Shown here piece after piece: positions 47,695-58,281 of a DNA stretch of 64,000 bases. Below the pieces are notes generated by a model that saw nothing but the letters and a program-made list of their open reading frames with translations, was not told where the DNA came from and made no database searches. The position numbers and the translations under genes were made by a program. Source of the stretch: Saccopteryx bilineata (Eukaryota > Chordata > Mammalia > Chiroptera > Emballonuridae). The stretch lies in the NCBI RefSeq assembly GCF_036850765.1, contig NC_089491.1, positions 182,879,520-182,943,519 on the forward strand. Direction: 5' to 3'. Within the stretch, counting starts at the first letter, position 1; every line of letters starts with the position of its first letter.

Positions 47695-48115
47695 TTAACA
47701 CAGTAGTTTCCAAACTTGTCTTCATATTAGAACCACTGTGGATTGTTTAAAATTCCAAATCCAGAGCTATTCAACTTCTGTGGGTGAGTAATAAGCATCA
47801 TTATTTTTTGAAGCTCTCAGGTGATATCAATGTGCAGACTAGTGAGCAACTACTGTGTTAACAGAGAACTCTTTAAAGGAAACCTGACCTGCCCTGGAGA
47901 ACAGCATTTCCAGACTGCGATATACATCAGAATCAGCTGGGCAGTTCTAAAATCCCTAGACCCCAGCTGTACCCCAGACTAATTAAATTACAATCTCTGA
48001 GGGGTAAGAACCAGCTGTACCCCAGACTAATTAAATTACAATCTCCGAGGGGTGAGAGCCAGCCATAAACTGTTTTTTAAGCCTCCAGGTTTGAGAACCA
48101 ATGCTTTAAATGAGA
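47695..48115. repeat. Two MER5-like hAT-Charlie MITE remnants
   Basis: CAGTAGTTTCCAAACTTGTC with CACTGTGGATTGTTTAAAAT, then a second copy with CATCAGAATCAGCTGGGCAG and GTTTGAGAACCAATGCT, are diverged MER5-type sequences. The second contains a 48-bp tandem duplication. Confidence 0.7.
47963..48058 (+). repeat. 48-bp tandem duplication, two copies
   Basis: The unit starting CCAGCTGTACCCCAGACTAA is present at 47963 and again at 48011, with only a few differences (CTCTGAGG against CTCCGAGG). A local slippage or repair duplication inside the old hAT remnant. Confidence 0.95.
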
Positions 48116-48119
48116 AGAT

Positions 48120-48700
48120 GGTTTGTAATAGTAATCAAAATCACTATGTGTCTGGAAGAATTTCATTGTTACAATAAAAGTTCGTATGAAAGCTGAAATA
48201 AAAAGAAGGGAGAAAAGAAAAAAATGTGAACTGTGTTATGTAAAGATAAGGATGCTTTAGTAAGTAGATCAGCTACTATGTTAACAATATTAAAAATCAG
48301 GGCAGAAACAGGAAAAGACTAAATAAGACAAAGGGAGAAAAAGAATTGGAACCTATTGCCATTAAGTCAGAGATGTGCGATTGAATCCATCTCTGTATCA
48401 TTAACAGAATATGCTCCTATCCTATTCACTACTATTGTCAAATGTGTAATTGAGAAAATTCGGAAAGAATTTTAGTGGTAGAAAAAGGTTTCCAAATACT
48501 CAAATATGTAAATTAAGTGACTGAATAACTTCAAAGCAAGGAAAGGTTATGTCATCTCTCATCTCTCACTACCTTTCTAATCAGTAGTTCTTAGCCACAT
48601 TGCTTTGGTTGAAGATTAGTTCAGTAAGAACAAAATGATTATTACATTTCAAATGCAACCCAAAGGGTAGCTGAATTAAGATGATTTGATATATATATTT
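48120..48700. other. No recognisable feature
   Basis: AT-rich DNA with no open frame or known repeat. Confidence 0.4.
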
Positions 48701-48703
48701 TTA

Positions 48704-49040
48704 GCAAGAGAGATAGAGGGAGAGATAGGGATGGATAGGGACAGACAGATAGGAAGGGAGAGAGATGAGAAGCATCTTTGTTGTGGCACCTTAGCTGTTC
48801 ATTGATGCTTTCTCATGAGTGCCTTGACCGGGGATGGGGGGGTGTCTCCAGCTGAGTGAGTGACCCTTGCTCAAGGCAGCAACCTTGAGCTTCAAGCCAG
48901 CAACCATCTGGTTATGTCTATTATCCCATGCTCAAGCTGGAGACCCTGTGCTCAAGCTGGATGGTGACCTCAAGGTTTCGAACCTGGGTCCTCTGCATCC
49001 CAGGCCAATGTTCTATCCACTGCACCACCACCTGGTCAGC
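48704..49040 (-). mobile_element. tRNA-derived SINE, family B variant
   Basis: On the minus strand: GGCTGACCAGGTGGTGGTGC head, a longer body with extra GCTTGAGCACAGG words, and a CTCTCT tail. More diverged than the 22.5-kb copy. Confidence 0.85.
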
Positions 49041-49308
49041 CGATGATATCATTTTAAATGTTTATTTAATCTTTGTTTTTCTGTAAATATCTTTCAATGG
49101 TTTAAGTATCATTTAAAACAGATTTTATAAAGTATAATTAGATGTGCTGTCAGATGGGAAGACAAATTAAAAGTGCAATTCACACTGTTACAGTAGCAAA
49201 TCTCGCAGCAGAATGTATCCAGTCGCAGCAGAATGTAATCACAGTACATGTGATTAAAGACTTGCAGAGAGACTAGTATTTAAATTATTTATCAATGCAG
49301 TTTCCTGT

Positions 49309-49648
49309 TGTGGGACAGCTGTGTTAGGTTTGCTCACTGGTTTATCGGCTGCAAGCCTTTTGCCTGATTGGTGCGTGAACATGTGGCAGCACCACGTGTG
49401 GGTGGCCTATGTAAGGCTGTGAGTGCTTGCGCTCAGGGGGATGGCTGATTCGCAGATTGCCTGCCCACCACTGTGAGGGTCCAGTTTGCTGTAAATTTGC
49501 CTGAGAGGAGGTTTCCCCTGCCTGTGTGCTTGTCCCCACTGTGAGACTTTATTAAGCAGAATGGCCCAACCCTTTCCAGCTCCGCAGATTTTCTACCGTC
49601 TGCCCGAATCCAATGTGGACCTGCCTGGCCTCAGCTACCAGCATTACA
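49309..49648 (+). repeat. Solo LTR with perfect 5-bp target duplication
   Basis: Begins TGTGGGACAGCTG and ends CAGCATTACA, with the retroviral TG...CA termini. CCTGT at 49304-49308 is repeated at 49649-49653. The 340-bp length fits a short LTR left by recombination between the two LTRs of a provirus. No clear TATA or AATAAA is visible. The end resembles the block at 31781-32195. Confidence 0.8.
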
Positions 49649-49880
49649 CCTGTGGTGAAAAAAAAAAAACCAACTGTGTGCTACATAAATAAAAAGTCAT
49701 TTCTCATTTTTTTTTTTTTACTTTTGCAAATTGACTGCCTGGTTTAAAAAAAAATGTCTTAGTTATCACCAGTTTATCTAAGCAACAGCTAGGCATGCAC
49801 TACCAATTGACAGGATATGCTTAAGACAAAGTTACGTGCAAACATCTAGACAGCCAGTCATTTGGGGAGGATATAGTATA

Positions 49881-49953
49881 CTGCTCACAAAGATTAGAGG
49901 ATATTTCAAAATAAACATGAAGCAATAAAATATCCCCTAATTTTTGTGAGCAG
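49881..49953. mobile_element. 73-bp palindromic MITE
   Basis: The left arm CTGCTCACAAAGATTAGAGG and the right arm (complement of CCCCTAATTTTTGTGAGCAG) are inverted and nearly identical, with a few bases of spacer. TA flanks at 49879-49880 and 49954-49955. It is a minimal mariner-type miniature element. Confidence 0.85.
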
Positions 49954-50244
49954 TATAGTTATTACAAATGCCAAAGCCAGATGTATCAACAGATTTCAAA
50001 ATTATCCACAGATTTTCTAATGCAGACTTAGGGGAATTCTAGACTTTGGTAGTCTTACCCTAACCATCAAGAGGGAATCAAGAGGCAAACCTTTAAAAAT
50101 CACTTTCCCTCTTTGTTGGCTTGGAATACTCTCTTATAGATGAAAAAATTAAAGATGATGTCTCTTTTTAACTTTTTCATTGAGCCACTATTGGACTCAC
50201 CAGTTACCCAATCAAAAGGCAAGATGCTTCTTCTAATAATTGGA

Positions 50245-50655
50245 GTTGTTACTGTTAAATTAATTAAGCAAGGAGGCCACTAGACTTTGGTAGCTCTGCA
50301 GGGGTCCCCAAACTTTTTACACGGGGGCCAGTTCACTGTCCCTCAGACCGTGGGAGGGCCGCCACATACAGTGCTCCTCTCACTGACCACCAATGAAAGA
50401 GTTGCCCCTTCCGGAAGTGCGGCGGGGGACGGATAAATGGCCTCAGGGGGCTGCATGCAGCCCGCAGGCTCTAGTTTGGAGACCCCTGCTCCAAGGCTAT
50501 GGTGGAATAGGTAAGCAGACTCAAATCTAAGCCTATAAATACCTTTAAATTACAAAACAAAACCTCAGGACAGCCAATCACAAATAGCCAACTAGGCTTT
50601 AAGCTATAGCCAATCAAATAATTTCCTTTCTTTGCTTCCATACCTTCAGCCTTTC
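50245..50655 (+). repeat. Truncated LTR (U3 part), split by a hAT
   Basis: Begins about TGTTACTGTTAAATTAATTA and contains two CCAAT-type motifs (AGCCAATCAC, AGCCAATCAA), as in retroviral U3 promoters. The hAT at 50299-50488 splits it and an L1 end cuts it at 50656. No R/U5 part was found. Confidence 0.55.
50299..50488 (-). mobile_element. Short hAT element, GGGGTCCCCAAACT family
   Basis: Ends CAGGGGTCCCCAAACT and AGTTTGGAGACCCCTG in inverted orientation relative to the 19.8-kb copy. It is deleted internally to 190 bp. The 8-bp flanks (TAGCTCTG, CTCCAAGG) do not match, so one flank has been altered. Confidence 0.85.
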
Positions 50656-51003
50656 TTTTTAATTGGGGTGATACTGGTTTATAAAATTATATAGACTTCA
50701 GTGTATAATTCTATAATACATCATTGAATATTGTATTGTGTGTTCACCACCCCAGTCTCCCTCCACCCAATTGATCCTCCCTCTGTCCTCTCCTCCCTCC
50801 CTTCACCCCCTTCCCTTTGGTAGTCATCATACTAGTGTCTGTGTCCATGAGGTTGTCTTTTTCTTTGGCTTAATCCCTTTACCTTTTTCACCCAGCCCCC
50901 TTCCCCTCTGACAACTGTCAGACTGTTCTCTGTATCTTTCAGTCTGTTTATGCTTTGTTAGTTTATTTTGTTCATTAAAGTCCACATATAAGTGAAATCA
51001 TAA
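50656..51003 (-). mobile_element. L1 3' UTR fragment, antisense
   Basis: TTTTAATTGGGGTGATACTG through TCCACATATAAGTGAAATCA is the antisense 3' end of an L1. The T/C-rich middle is the complement of the G-rich 3' UTR tract. Confidence 0.75.
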
Positions 51004-51560
51004 ATAAATGACTCCTAATCATTTCTAGTGTGGCACCGCCAGATTAGAACTGATTATTGCTCAATTAAATTCAAAATGTTTAATATGTTTTATCTTTTAA
51101 CACACATAACTTTGAAAATTAAAAAATCATAAAAACAGTGTTTTTAAGGAATGAGGCAAATTATTAACCCAGCATCATTTGTTCTAAAGCTTCTTGTTGG
51201 CAACTGCCACCTGTCCAGACATTCTGTCCAGATCTGACATGTCAGTTTGTGGACCCCAACCTGGTCCTATACCACCATTTTTAGCCACTCCAGGGCCTGG
51301 AGGACCTGGCAGACCACACTCTTGGAGTCTCTGCTAAAGTGGCTAGAAGTGACACCATTTCCCTGCCCTCCTCCCTTGAGCTTAGTCATGAAGCCAGCCT
51401 GAGCACAGTACCCTGGAGGTACTGCAGAAGCAGCTCATGTGTAGAACCAGTTTTCGTTGTAGGGAACAAGTTCTTTAAGAATTTAAAAAGTGTGCTCGTG
51501 GTCACTCAGTTGATGAATGGAAGAGCCAGGGCCTCCTCCAGGCTCTAGAGAATATTTACT
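51004..51560. other. No recognisable feature
   Basis: Mixed composition. A GC-richer stretch near 51230-51440 has no known domain or repeat. Confidence 0.35.
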
Positions 51561-51565
51561 CTATT

Positions 51566-51700
51566 TTTCTAATTGTGATAAGATATAATGAAACATAAAA
51601 TTTACCATTTTAACCATGTTTCAGTTAAGTGGCAATAAGTACACCTACATTGTTGTGCAACCATCACCACTGTCCATTCCCAGAACTCTTTTCATTTTTT
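51566..51700 (-). mobile_element. L1 fragment, antisense
   Basis: The words TAAAATTTACCATTTTAACC and ACATTGTTGTGCAACCATCA are typical of the antisense L1 3' UTR. Confidence 0.7.
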
Positions 51701-51716
51701 AAAATGGAAAATAAAC

Positions 51717-52092
51717 AGCCTGACCATAAAGTAGCACAGTGGATAGAGCATTGCCTGGGATGCTGAGGAACCAGGTTCAAAACCCAGAGTCACCAGCCTG
51801 AGCATGGGCTCACAAGCTGGAGTGCAGTGGCTTGAGCATGGGAACATAGACATGACTCCACGGCCACTGACTTGTGACTTGAAACCCAAAGGTTGCTAGC
51901 TTGAAATCCAAAATTGCTGGCTTGAGCAAGGAGTCACTGGCTCTGCTATAGCCCCCGGGTCAAGGCACATATGAGAAAGCAATGAGCGAACAATTAAGGT
52001 GCCACAAATATGAGTTGATGCATCTCATCTCTCTCCCTTTCAGTCTGTCTGTCCCTGTTTATCTCTCTCGCTAAAAACAAACAAACAAAACA
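51717..52092 (+). mobile_element. tRNA-derived SINE, family B, diverged
   Basis: Head AGCACAGTGGATAGAGCATT, long body with GGCTTGAGCATGGGAACATA, tail of CAAACAAACAAA. Older than the 22.5-kb copy. Confidence 0.85.
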
Positions 52093-52440
52093 AGAAACAG
52101 ACTCTTAGATACAGAGAAGAGGTTAAGGGTTGCCAGATGAGAGGGAGGGTGGGGGATTGGGTGAAAAAGGTAAAGAAATGAGAAGTACTAATTGGTAGTT
52201 ACAGAATTATCACAGGGATACAACGTACAGCCTAGAAAATTTGTCAATAATATTATAAATAACTATGTATAATGCTAGCTGGGTACTAGACTTGTTGGGG
52301 GAAGGTGAGAGTCACTTTGAAAATTATACAAATATCTAACCACTCTGCTGTGCACCTAAAACTAATATAAAATGTTCTTAAATATCAACTGTAATTGAAA
52401 AGTTCTAAAAAATAATAAATTAAATAAATTTAAAAATCTG
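52093..52440 (+). mobile_element. L1 3' UTR fragment
   Basis: AAACAGACTCTTAGATACAG, a G-rich stretch (GAGGGAGGGTGGGGGATTGG) and GTGCACCTAAAACTAATATA, then an A-rich tail. Confidence 0.8.
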
Positions 52441-52519
52441 TACTCCTAGCAAGTATTAGGAATCACACAGTAATCACCTATATGAGCTTTTACTCTAAAT
52501 CTGGTGAGGAAGAGCTTTT

Positions 52520-53425
52520 CCAGGGATATTGATTATTTTAAGCTGGTTAGTCCCCCCAGAATGTGCCACAATGGCTGCAGATTATTTCAAGCTAAAGACA
52601 AGCAAGGCCCAACAAGTTCTTTTTTTAATTAAGTGAGAGTCAGAAAGGAAGACAGATCCACATGCGACCTGACCAGCATCCACCAGGCAAGCCTCCTATA
52701 TGCGATGCTCGCCCATTTGCGGCCGCTGCTCTATTGCTTGGGTTTTAGCACCTGAGGTGAGGCCATGGAGCTATCCTCAGTGCCTGGGGCCAACTTGCTT
52801 GAACCATTGAGCCATGGCTGCAGGAGAGGAAGAGAGAGAGAGGAGGAGGAGGGAGAGGGGGAGGGGCGGGGCGAAGAAGCAGGTGGGCACTTCTCCTGTG
52901 TGCCCTGATTGGGAATCGACCCAGGACTTCCACATGCCAAGCTGATGCTCTGCCGCTGAGCCAACCTGCCAGGGCCACAACAAATTCAAGAAGAGCTTTT
53001 TTCCCTCCTTACCAGCCTAAAGGTATTTAGATAGAAAAACCTGTTCATAGAAGGAAGCTGTCCTCTGTGACATGACCCAAGTGTGGCAGACAGGGAGAAA
53101 TATAGAGTCTGTTAGATTCCTTTCTATGTCAGTTGTTTCTGGATGGTCCAGGAAGAATTTGTTTATCAAATGTTTGCTCTTTTTTATTTACCTGCTTTCC
53201 CTTTGAAGTCCCAGACCCCTGCCTCCTTCTTAATCCAGAATGGCATAAAAACCTCAACTGTCCTTGGGTCCCAAATTCTTATGTATATACACATGTACAT
53301 ATGTAGTTAAATTTGGTTATTTTCTCCTGTTAATAAGTCTCATGTTAATTTGCTTATTAGACCAGCCAGAAGAACTAAGAGAGACAAGAAGGAAATTTTT
53401 CTTCTCGTTCACAGTGGTCAGCAAT
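52520..53425 (+). repeat. LTR-like repeat interrupted by a SINE
   Basis: A long block with TTGATTATTTTAAGCTGG, GGCATAAAAACCTCAACTGT (TATA-like) and an end region AACTAAGAGAGACAAGAAGG. It is similar in plan to 54432-54950. The SINE at 52620-52977 is inserted in its first third. The family is not identified. Confidence 0.5.
52620..52977 (-). mobile_element. tRNA-derived SINE, family A
   Basis: On the minus strand: GGCCCTGGCAGGTTGGCTCA head and (G/A)-rich middle complement. Near-copies of CAACAAGTTC/CAACAAATTC flank it. Confidence 0.88.
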
Positions 53426-53429
53426 GGGT

Positions 53430-54430
53430 ATTATAATCCAATTATAAAGTAAATAAGATAAGTTAAAAATCATTGTAAGCACAAAACATTTTGCAACTTT
53501 TCACATTAATTTGCATTATCAACTACGTATACTTAAATCCCAAATGAAAGAGTCAAGTAAACTCTTCTGTATAAACCTTATTAAATGGTTGATGTGATCA
53601 GCATTTCATTCTCCTCTTAGTAAGAATTTTGGATAAATAACATATTTTGTCTTCACATTTTAAAATGTTTCCAAGTTGCTAATACAGAATTAATATTTTT
53701 AATGTTACTTATCTCTTTCCCTGAAAGATGGTCTATGCTTTTTGTATTCATGCTAGAAATATTATAGAGTTTTCTTACAAATTATGAAACAAAGATACCT
53801 TATTGTTTGACTTTCCTATTTGGTGCTGTTCGTAAAGTGTGTGCTGAATTTGGTGGTTTCCATTGCTAAGATCAGATAATAGATGTGCTGCTGTCAGCTA
53901 GGCCTCTCATACTGAAACCTCCTCTTTTGTAAAACTCATTTAGTAACCCATGTACCTGCCTCTAAAAGAATAAAATTACATTTGTATGTCTTACAGTGGT
54001 AAACCAATGAAGTAAAATTGTCTTCCTGTTTAAAAGCCTAGCTTTCTCTTTGTTGCATTCACTTCATCCTACAGGTCCTTGTCCTTTCCCAGGATATGCA
54101 GCCATTCTTCCTCTTTGTGTCTCTCACCATAAGATAAATCAAAGCAAAATAGCCACTTTTGCAAACAGCTGTCTTTCTTTCAGCCAGGCTCTTATAATGC
54201 AAACACAGTGGTGTCCTCATTCTTCAATCAGTTCTCAGACATCCTTTGGCTGGGGGAGGGGGGGGTGAAGGGGGACGGATGAACAGAAAGAGGATAGGAA
54301 GGAAATCATGACACAGATTGCAACAGATTAAAGATTTGCCTTCTTTTAGATGAATAATTCTGTTTATAAGAATCATGAAAATATTCCTACAACTTGGACA
54401 TTGATCAAAGTCCTCAGAAGCAGTGGAGAG
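53430..54430. other. No recognisable feature
   Basis: AT-rich DNA. The short G run at 54243-54270 is simple sequence. Confidence 0.4.
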
Positions 54431-54431
54431 C

Positions 54432-54950
54432 AAAATTTGCCCCCAAAATATGTCACCTTGGCATAAGGATTATTTTAGGCTGATGAATTATAATAAACAG
54501 TAGACATAAGGAAAGCTCTGAAAACTGAGAACTTATATTTATAGGAAAATCTCCATTTATAAGAGTGCCTCCTTCTCTGTGCTTGGAAGAGGACTCTAAA
54601 TTGCTAGAAATTCTTATCAATGGAGAAGGCATGGACTTAAGTCTGCATAACAACTATATCCTTGATTGGTGTGCTTTGCCTGGTAACCCCTCATAACTGG
54701 AGCCCCCCACCCTTTCCCCAACATCTTCTTTGCCCTTAGCTAGAGATAATATTTAGAGTGGTGGCTTGGGCCATTGGGGGGAGTTACTCCATTTTCCTGG
54801 GTATCTTCCATGTATATGTATGCAGGAGGTATATATGTTAGTGAACTTCTGTTAGTCTTTCATCTGTCAATCCATTTTTTTATTATAGTGGGTGTCTCAG
54901 CCAACAACCTAGAAAGGTAGAGGAAAAATTATTCTTCCTCTCCCACAGCA
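54432..54950 (+). repeat. LTR-like repeat
   Basis: AAGGATTATTTTAGGCTGAT near the start and AACAACCTAGAAAGGTAGAG near the end mirror the 52.5-53.4 kb block, suggesting the same old LTR family. No duplication found. Confidence 0.5.
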
Positions 54951-55079
54951 GAATTATTGAGATTTTGCTTAGCAATGATATGTATGAAGTATGTGTGACT
55001 TTGGGAAAGTTACATAGCTTCTCTGAGACCCATTTTCCTATGTAAAAATAAGTAACAATATTTTTTCTCTAAAGGAGGC

Positions 55080-55408
55080 TGTTGTCAGGTTCAGGTCCAG
55101 GGCCCCTTATCAAAACCTCAATTTGCCAGGAGAAACTTGAAGTGACGTAGCTCCAAGGAGGTTCCTGTCGTCTCCTCCCCTCACTTATCTAAACACCCTG
55201 TTGCTAGTGAGCACCCATCACCCTGTCCCAGGACTCCCCGTCAAGGCTAACCACCCAGCCAGTCTTGTTCACTAACCCTATAAAGGCTTGAATCCCCTGA
55301 CACTTGGGGCTGACGCCACTAGGGTCTCAGCCTAGCTATTTGTAGATGCCCCAATAAATTGTTTTATCCCCATGCTTGGCCTGGCTTCCTCCTCAGAACG
55401 ACCTAACA
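55080..55408 (+). repeat. Solo LTR of a class I-like endogenous retrovirus
   Basis: Starts TGTTGTCAGGTTCAGG and ends GACCTAACA, with CTATAAAGG near 55280 (TATA) and AATAAA near 55351. The order and spacing fit U3-R-U5 in forward orientation. No flanking duplication is visible. Confidence 0.75.
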
Positions 55409-55409
55409 G

Positions 55410-56829
55410 ATGTTGGAGTAAAAGGGATAATGAATATAAAATACTTGACCTACCTGAGTAATTGCTCGATTAAATTAACACTTATTTTGAAAGCAGAATT
55501 GAATGAAGATCTCCGAAAGACCTAGCATCTTCTCCAAATGTCTTCCAAATGAATTTGGTGAGTCCAAGATCCTTATCTATATGTATCATATTCATCACGC
55601 TCCACATTTCAACATACACACCTATTGATGTCTCAATATTTTGTGACAAGTACTTGAATTGGGGGCTTAATAAGTCCCAAAATAAAAATGTGTTTTGAAA
55701 TTGAATAGGAGGAAGATAACTATATGAGAAGGGGGGTGGCACACACCTATATTAGACAGAAGTACTTGGAGGTGAGGGGACTGAAGAAGAAACAGCCCCC
55801 GGGTGTCCAAATATATACCGCACACATCAAATCTGAGGGTTCTCTAGGTGTTTGGCATCTCTCAAAATTAAATATGCATTGGATTCACTTGACAGACATT
55901 CAAGTCTACATGGATAAAAGGCAGATTTGGGGGCCTCACTCTAGACTGAGTTAGAACCTCTTGAGGGGGGAAGAGGTAGAGCCCAAAAATTGACTTTTGA
56001 CAAGAACCCCCTCCTATGCTCCAAGTCCCCCCAGAGACTGGGGCCAGTAGTCCATGTACCAAACTTCAAGAAACTGTAACAACTGATGTCCCAAGTGAGC
56101 ATGAGCTGTGTGCTTGCTAAATCTTGCCCATTCCTGCCTACATTTGCCTTGCTTTTCAAACTGGGCACACATGGAGGTGATCAATATTTCCTCACTGAAC
56201 ACTTGCAACTGCCTCCTTCCAGGTCAGAAAAACCAAGGGCCTGGTTTCTCCAGTGATCAGGCAAGTGTGTGAAATTCATTTTCACGGGAGAATACACTTT
56301 GCTTCTTCAGTGCTAAACTATGATAGGTTATAATGTGAAACTAAATGGCATTTGCCATTTTCCTACAAATAACTTGATGCTATTCTCTTTTAGTATCAAA
56401 TGAATTATCATTAAAATGAATCCTGGTCACACAAACTCCCCCAAAATACCACAGTTACTATGCAATTATACATTGTTTAATTATGCTGACACTGCATAGT
56501 ACTTACCACATAATTAGATAAATAGTAATTATCGTTTGAGGAACCAATAACTAAGCACAATTTGCATATGGTAAAAGTAAGAGCTGCCTTACTGGGTAAA
56601 CAAGGAAAGGAGACCTTCAGTGAAGGCCTTATAATTAAGCCACTGAAGAACATCTCAAAAGTCATGGGTTTTAGATTTTATCACCTGAATAAAGAAGGAA
56701 CAAAGTCAAAGAGAGAACATTTAGTGAAATGTTGATTCAGCTACCATATCATCATTTCAGGATTTAAAGCTGGCAGCATAAGTTCACCCTTTCTATTTTA
56801 AAAGTGCTAAAATCCAAGTGACTCTATAT
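55410..56829. other. No recognisable feature
   Basis: AT-rich DNA with overlapping minus-strand frames at 55868-56208 that show no known domain. Confidence 0.4.
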
Positions 56830-56837
56830 AGCTAAGG

Positions 56838-57189
56838 CAGGGGTCCCCAAACTGCGGCCCCCTGAGGCCATTTATCCGGCCCCCACCGCACTTCCGGAAG
56901 GGGCACCTCTTTCATTGGTGGTCAGTGAAAGGAGCACATTGACCATCTCATTAGCCAAAAGCAGGCCCATAGTTCCCATTGAAATACTGGTCAGTTTGCT
57001 GATTTAAATTTACTTGTTCTTTATTTTAAATATTGTATTTGTTCCCACTTTGTTTTGTTTTTTTTACTTTAAAATAAGATATGTGCAGTGTGCATAGGAA
57101 TTTGTTCATAGTTTTTTTTATAGTCCAGCCCTCCAACAGTCTGAGGGACAGTGAACTGGCCCCCTGTGTAAAAAGTTTGGGGACCCCTG
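56838..57189 (+). mobile_element. Non-autonomous hAT element, GGGGTCCCCAAACT family
   Basis: Ends CAGGGGTCCCCAAACT and AGTTTGGGGACCCCTG. The 8-bp AGCTAAGG is duplicated perfectly (56830-56837, 57190-57197). The same family as 19776-20300 but lacking about 170 bases of its interior. Confidence 0.95.
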
Positions 57190-57197
57190 AGCTAAGG

Positions 57198-57472
57198 CAT
57201 AGGAAGAATGCAGGAGTGAGATCATATATATTCCAGCAACTCACTGATGTACTGCCCAGATAATGTCCTGAACTGGATAAAGTGTCAGCAAAATTGGAAA
57301 AGGAAGCACTATTCTTGTGGAGAAAGTTAGGGAAAAAACAGAGAAAATGAAAGAAAGAAAAGAAAAACCAATCTCAAAGAGAAAAGCACTATTTTGACAA
57401 AATAAGAGCACAACAGTGCCCCCACCAGGGCAGTTTCATCACTCTAATAACAGCAGCTAGACAGAGGCCAGC
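57198..57472. other. Flank of the provirus, no feature
   Basis: Host DNA between the hAT and the retroviral LTR. No repeat recognised. Confidence 0.4.
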
Positions 57473-57888
57473 TGTTAGATTTGGGGAGACGTGCTGTGGC
57501 TGCCAGAGTGTAACATTTTGGAGCAGGAACAGGGAGTGCTGATAGGGCCCCTGTGAGGCTGAGAACAAAGAAGTTTATGTTTGAAATTTGCCACTAAGCT
57601 AAACCCGGCCCCTGTTGCTATGCTTTGGCCCCTGTTGCTATGCTGCATGCGACCTCCCAAGCAAATAGCTAACTGCCACATCTGCTTCTGTATAATGCTT
57701 GCTCACTTAGGATATATAAGGACCTAGCTGTAAGCACCAGGCGTGACTCTCGTTTGCAGCTCCTTGTGAGTACAGTGTCTCCGGACATCTTGGGAGTTTG
57801 CCCCTGCACAGGTTAAACTGGCCAATAAAGTAACATCTAAACTCCTGAAAGTCTCCGATGTTTGTTCTCGTACCCGGTGGATGCAACA
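57473..57888 (+). repeat. 5' LTR of the provirus
   Basis: Begins TGTTAGATTTGGGG and ends GATGCAACA, giving about 416 bp. A TATA-type TATATAA is near 57714 and AATAAA is at 57824-57829, setting U3, R and U5 in order. A direct repeat of CCCCTGTTGCTATGCT occurs twice near 57610-57645 in U3, where retroviral enhancers lie. The start is chosen from the TG dinucleotide, since no flanking duplication can be tested without the 3' LTR. Confidence 0.85.
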
Positions 57889-57892
57889 TTTT

Positions 57893-57910
57893 TGGGGGCT
57901 TGCCCGGGAT
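57893..57910 (+). other. Primer-binding site, tRNA-Pro-like
   Basis: TGGGGGCTTGCCCGGGAT lies four bases after the LTR. It agrees with the usual proline-tRNA primer site at 16 of 18 positions, the two changes being adjacent to the middle. This is where minus-strand DNA synthesis would start. Confidence 0.85.
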
Positions 57911-58281
57911 TCTCCCTCGGCGGAGTTTTGGGTCAGAGACCAGAAGGACAGCTCGAGCTGAGTAAGTATTCACGGAGGATCCTCATTTGGTTTGGCTTTT
58001 GGGCTCCGGACACACAATCCTGAGGTAGTAGGTGGAACACTGCCGGTAACCTACCCAGGGCTTTCAGAAGCAGGACACCGCTCTCTGAAATTTGGATATT
58101 TGAATTTGTTAACTTTAGGAGTGACCGGGCACATCAGGAATCCTTTTTGTGCCACGCTGTGCTGCGTTTTGTCTGAGCTCGAATGACTGAGTTGAATGTG
58201 AGAGAGACAAGTGTGTTCCTTGTGTTAATAGTGTGTGTTGCCTGTATCCTACCCTTTCTCATTATTCCTGAGTCATCTAGG
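57911..58281 (+). promoter_or_regulatory. Retroviral leader with an upstream in-frame extension of gag
   Basis: Untranslated leader, the expected site of the packaging signal. An ATG at 58183 opens a frame that joins gag 33 codons later without a stop and encodes a strongly hydrophobic stretch (VFLVLIVCVACILPFLI). This recalls the N-terminally extended membrane-targeted Gag of some gammaretroviruses. Resemblance by position and hydrophobicity only. Confidence 0.5.
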
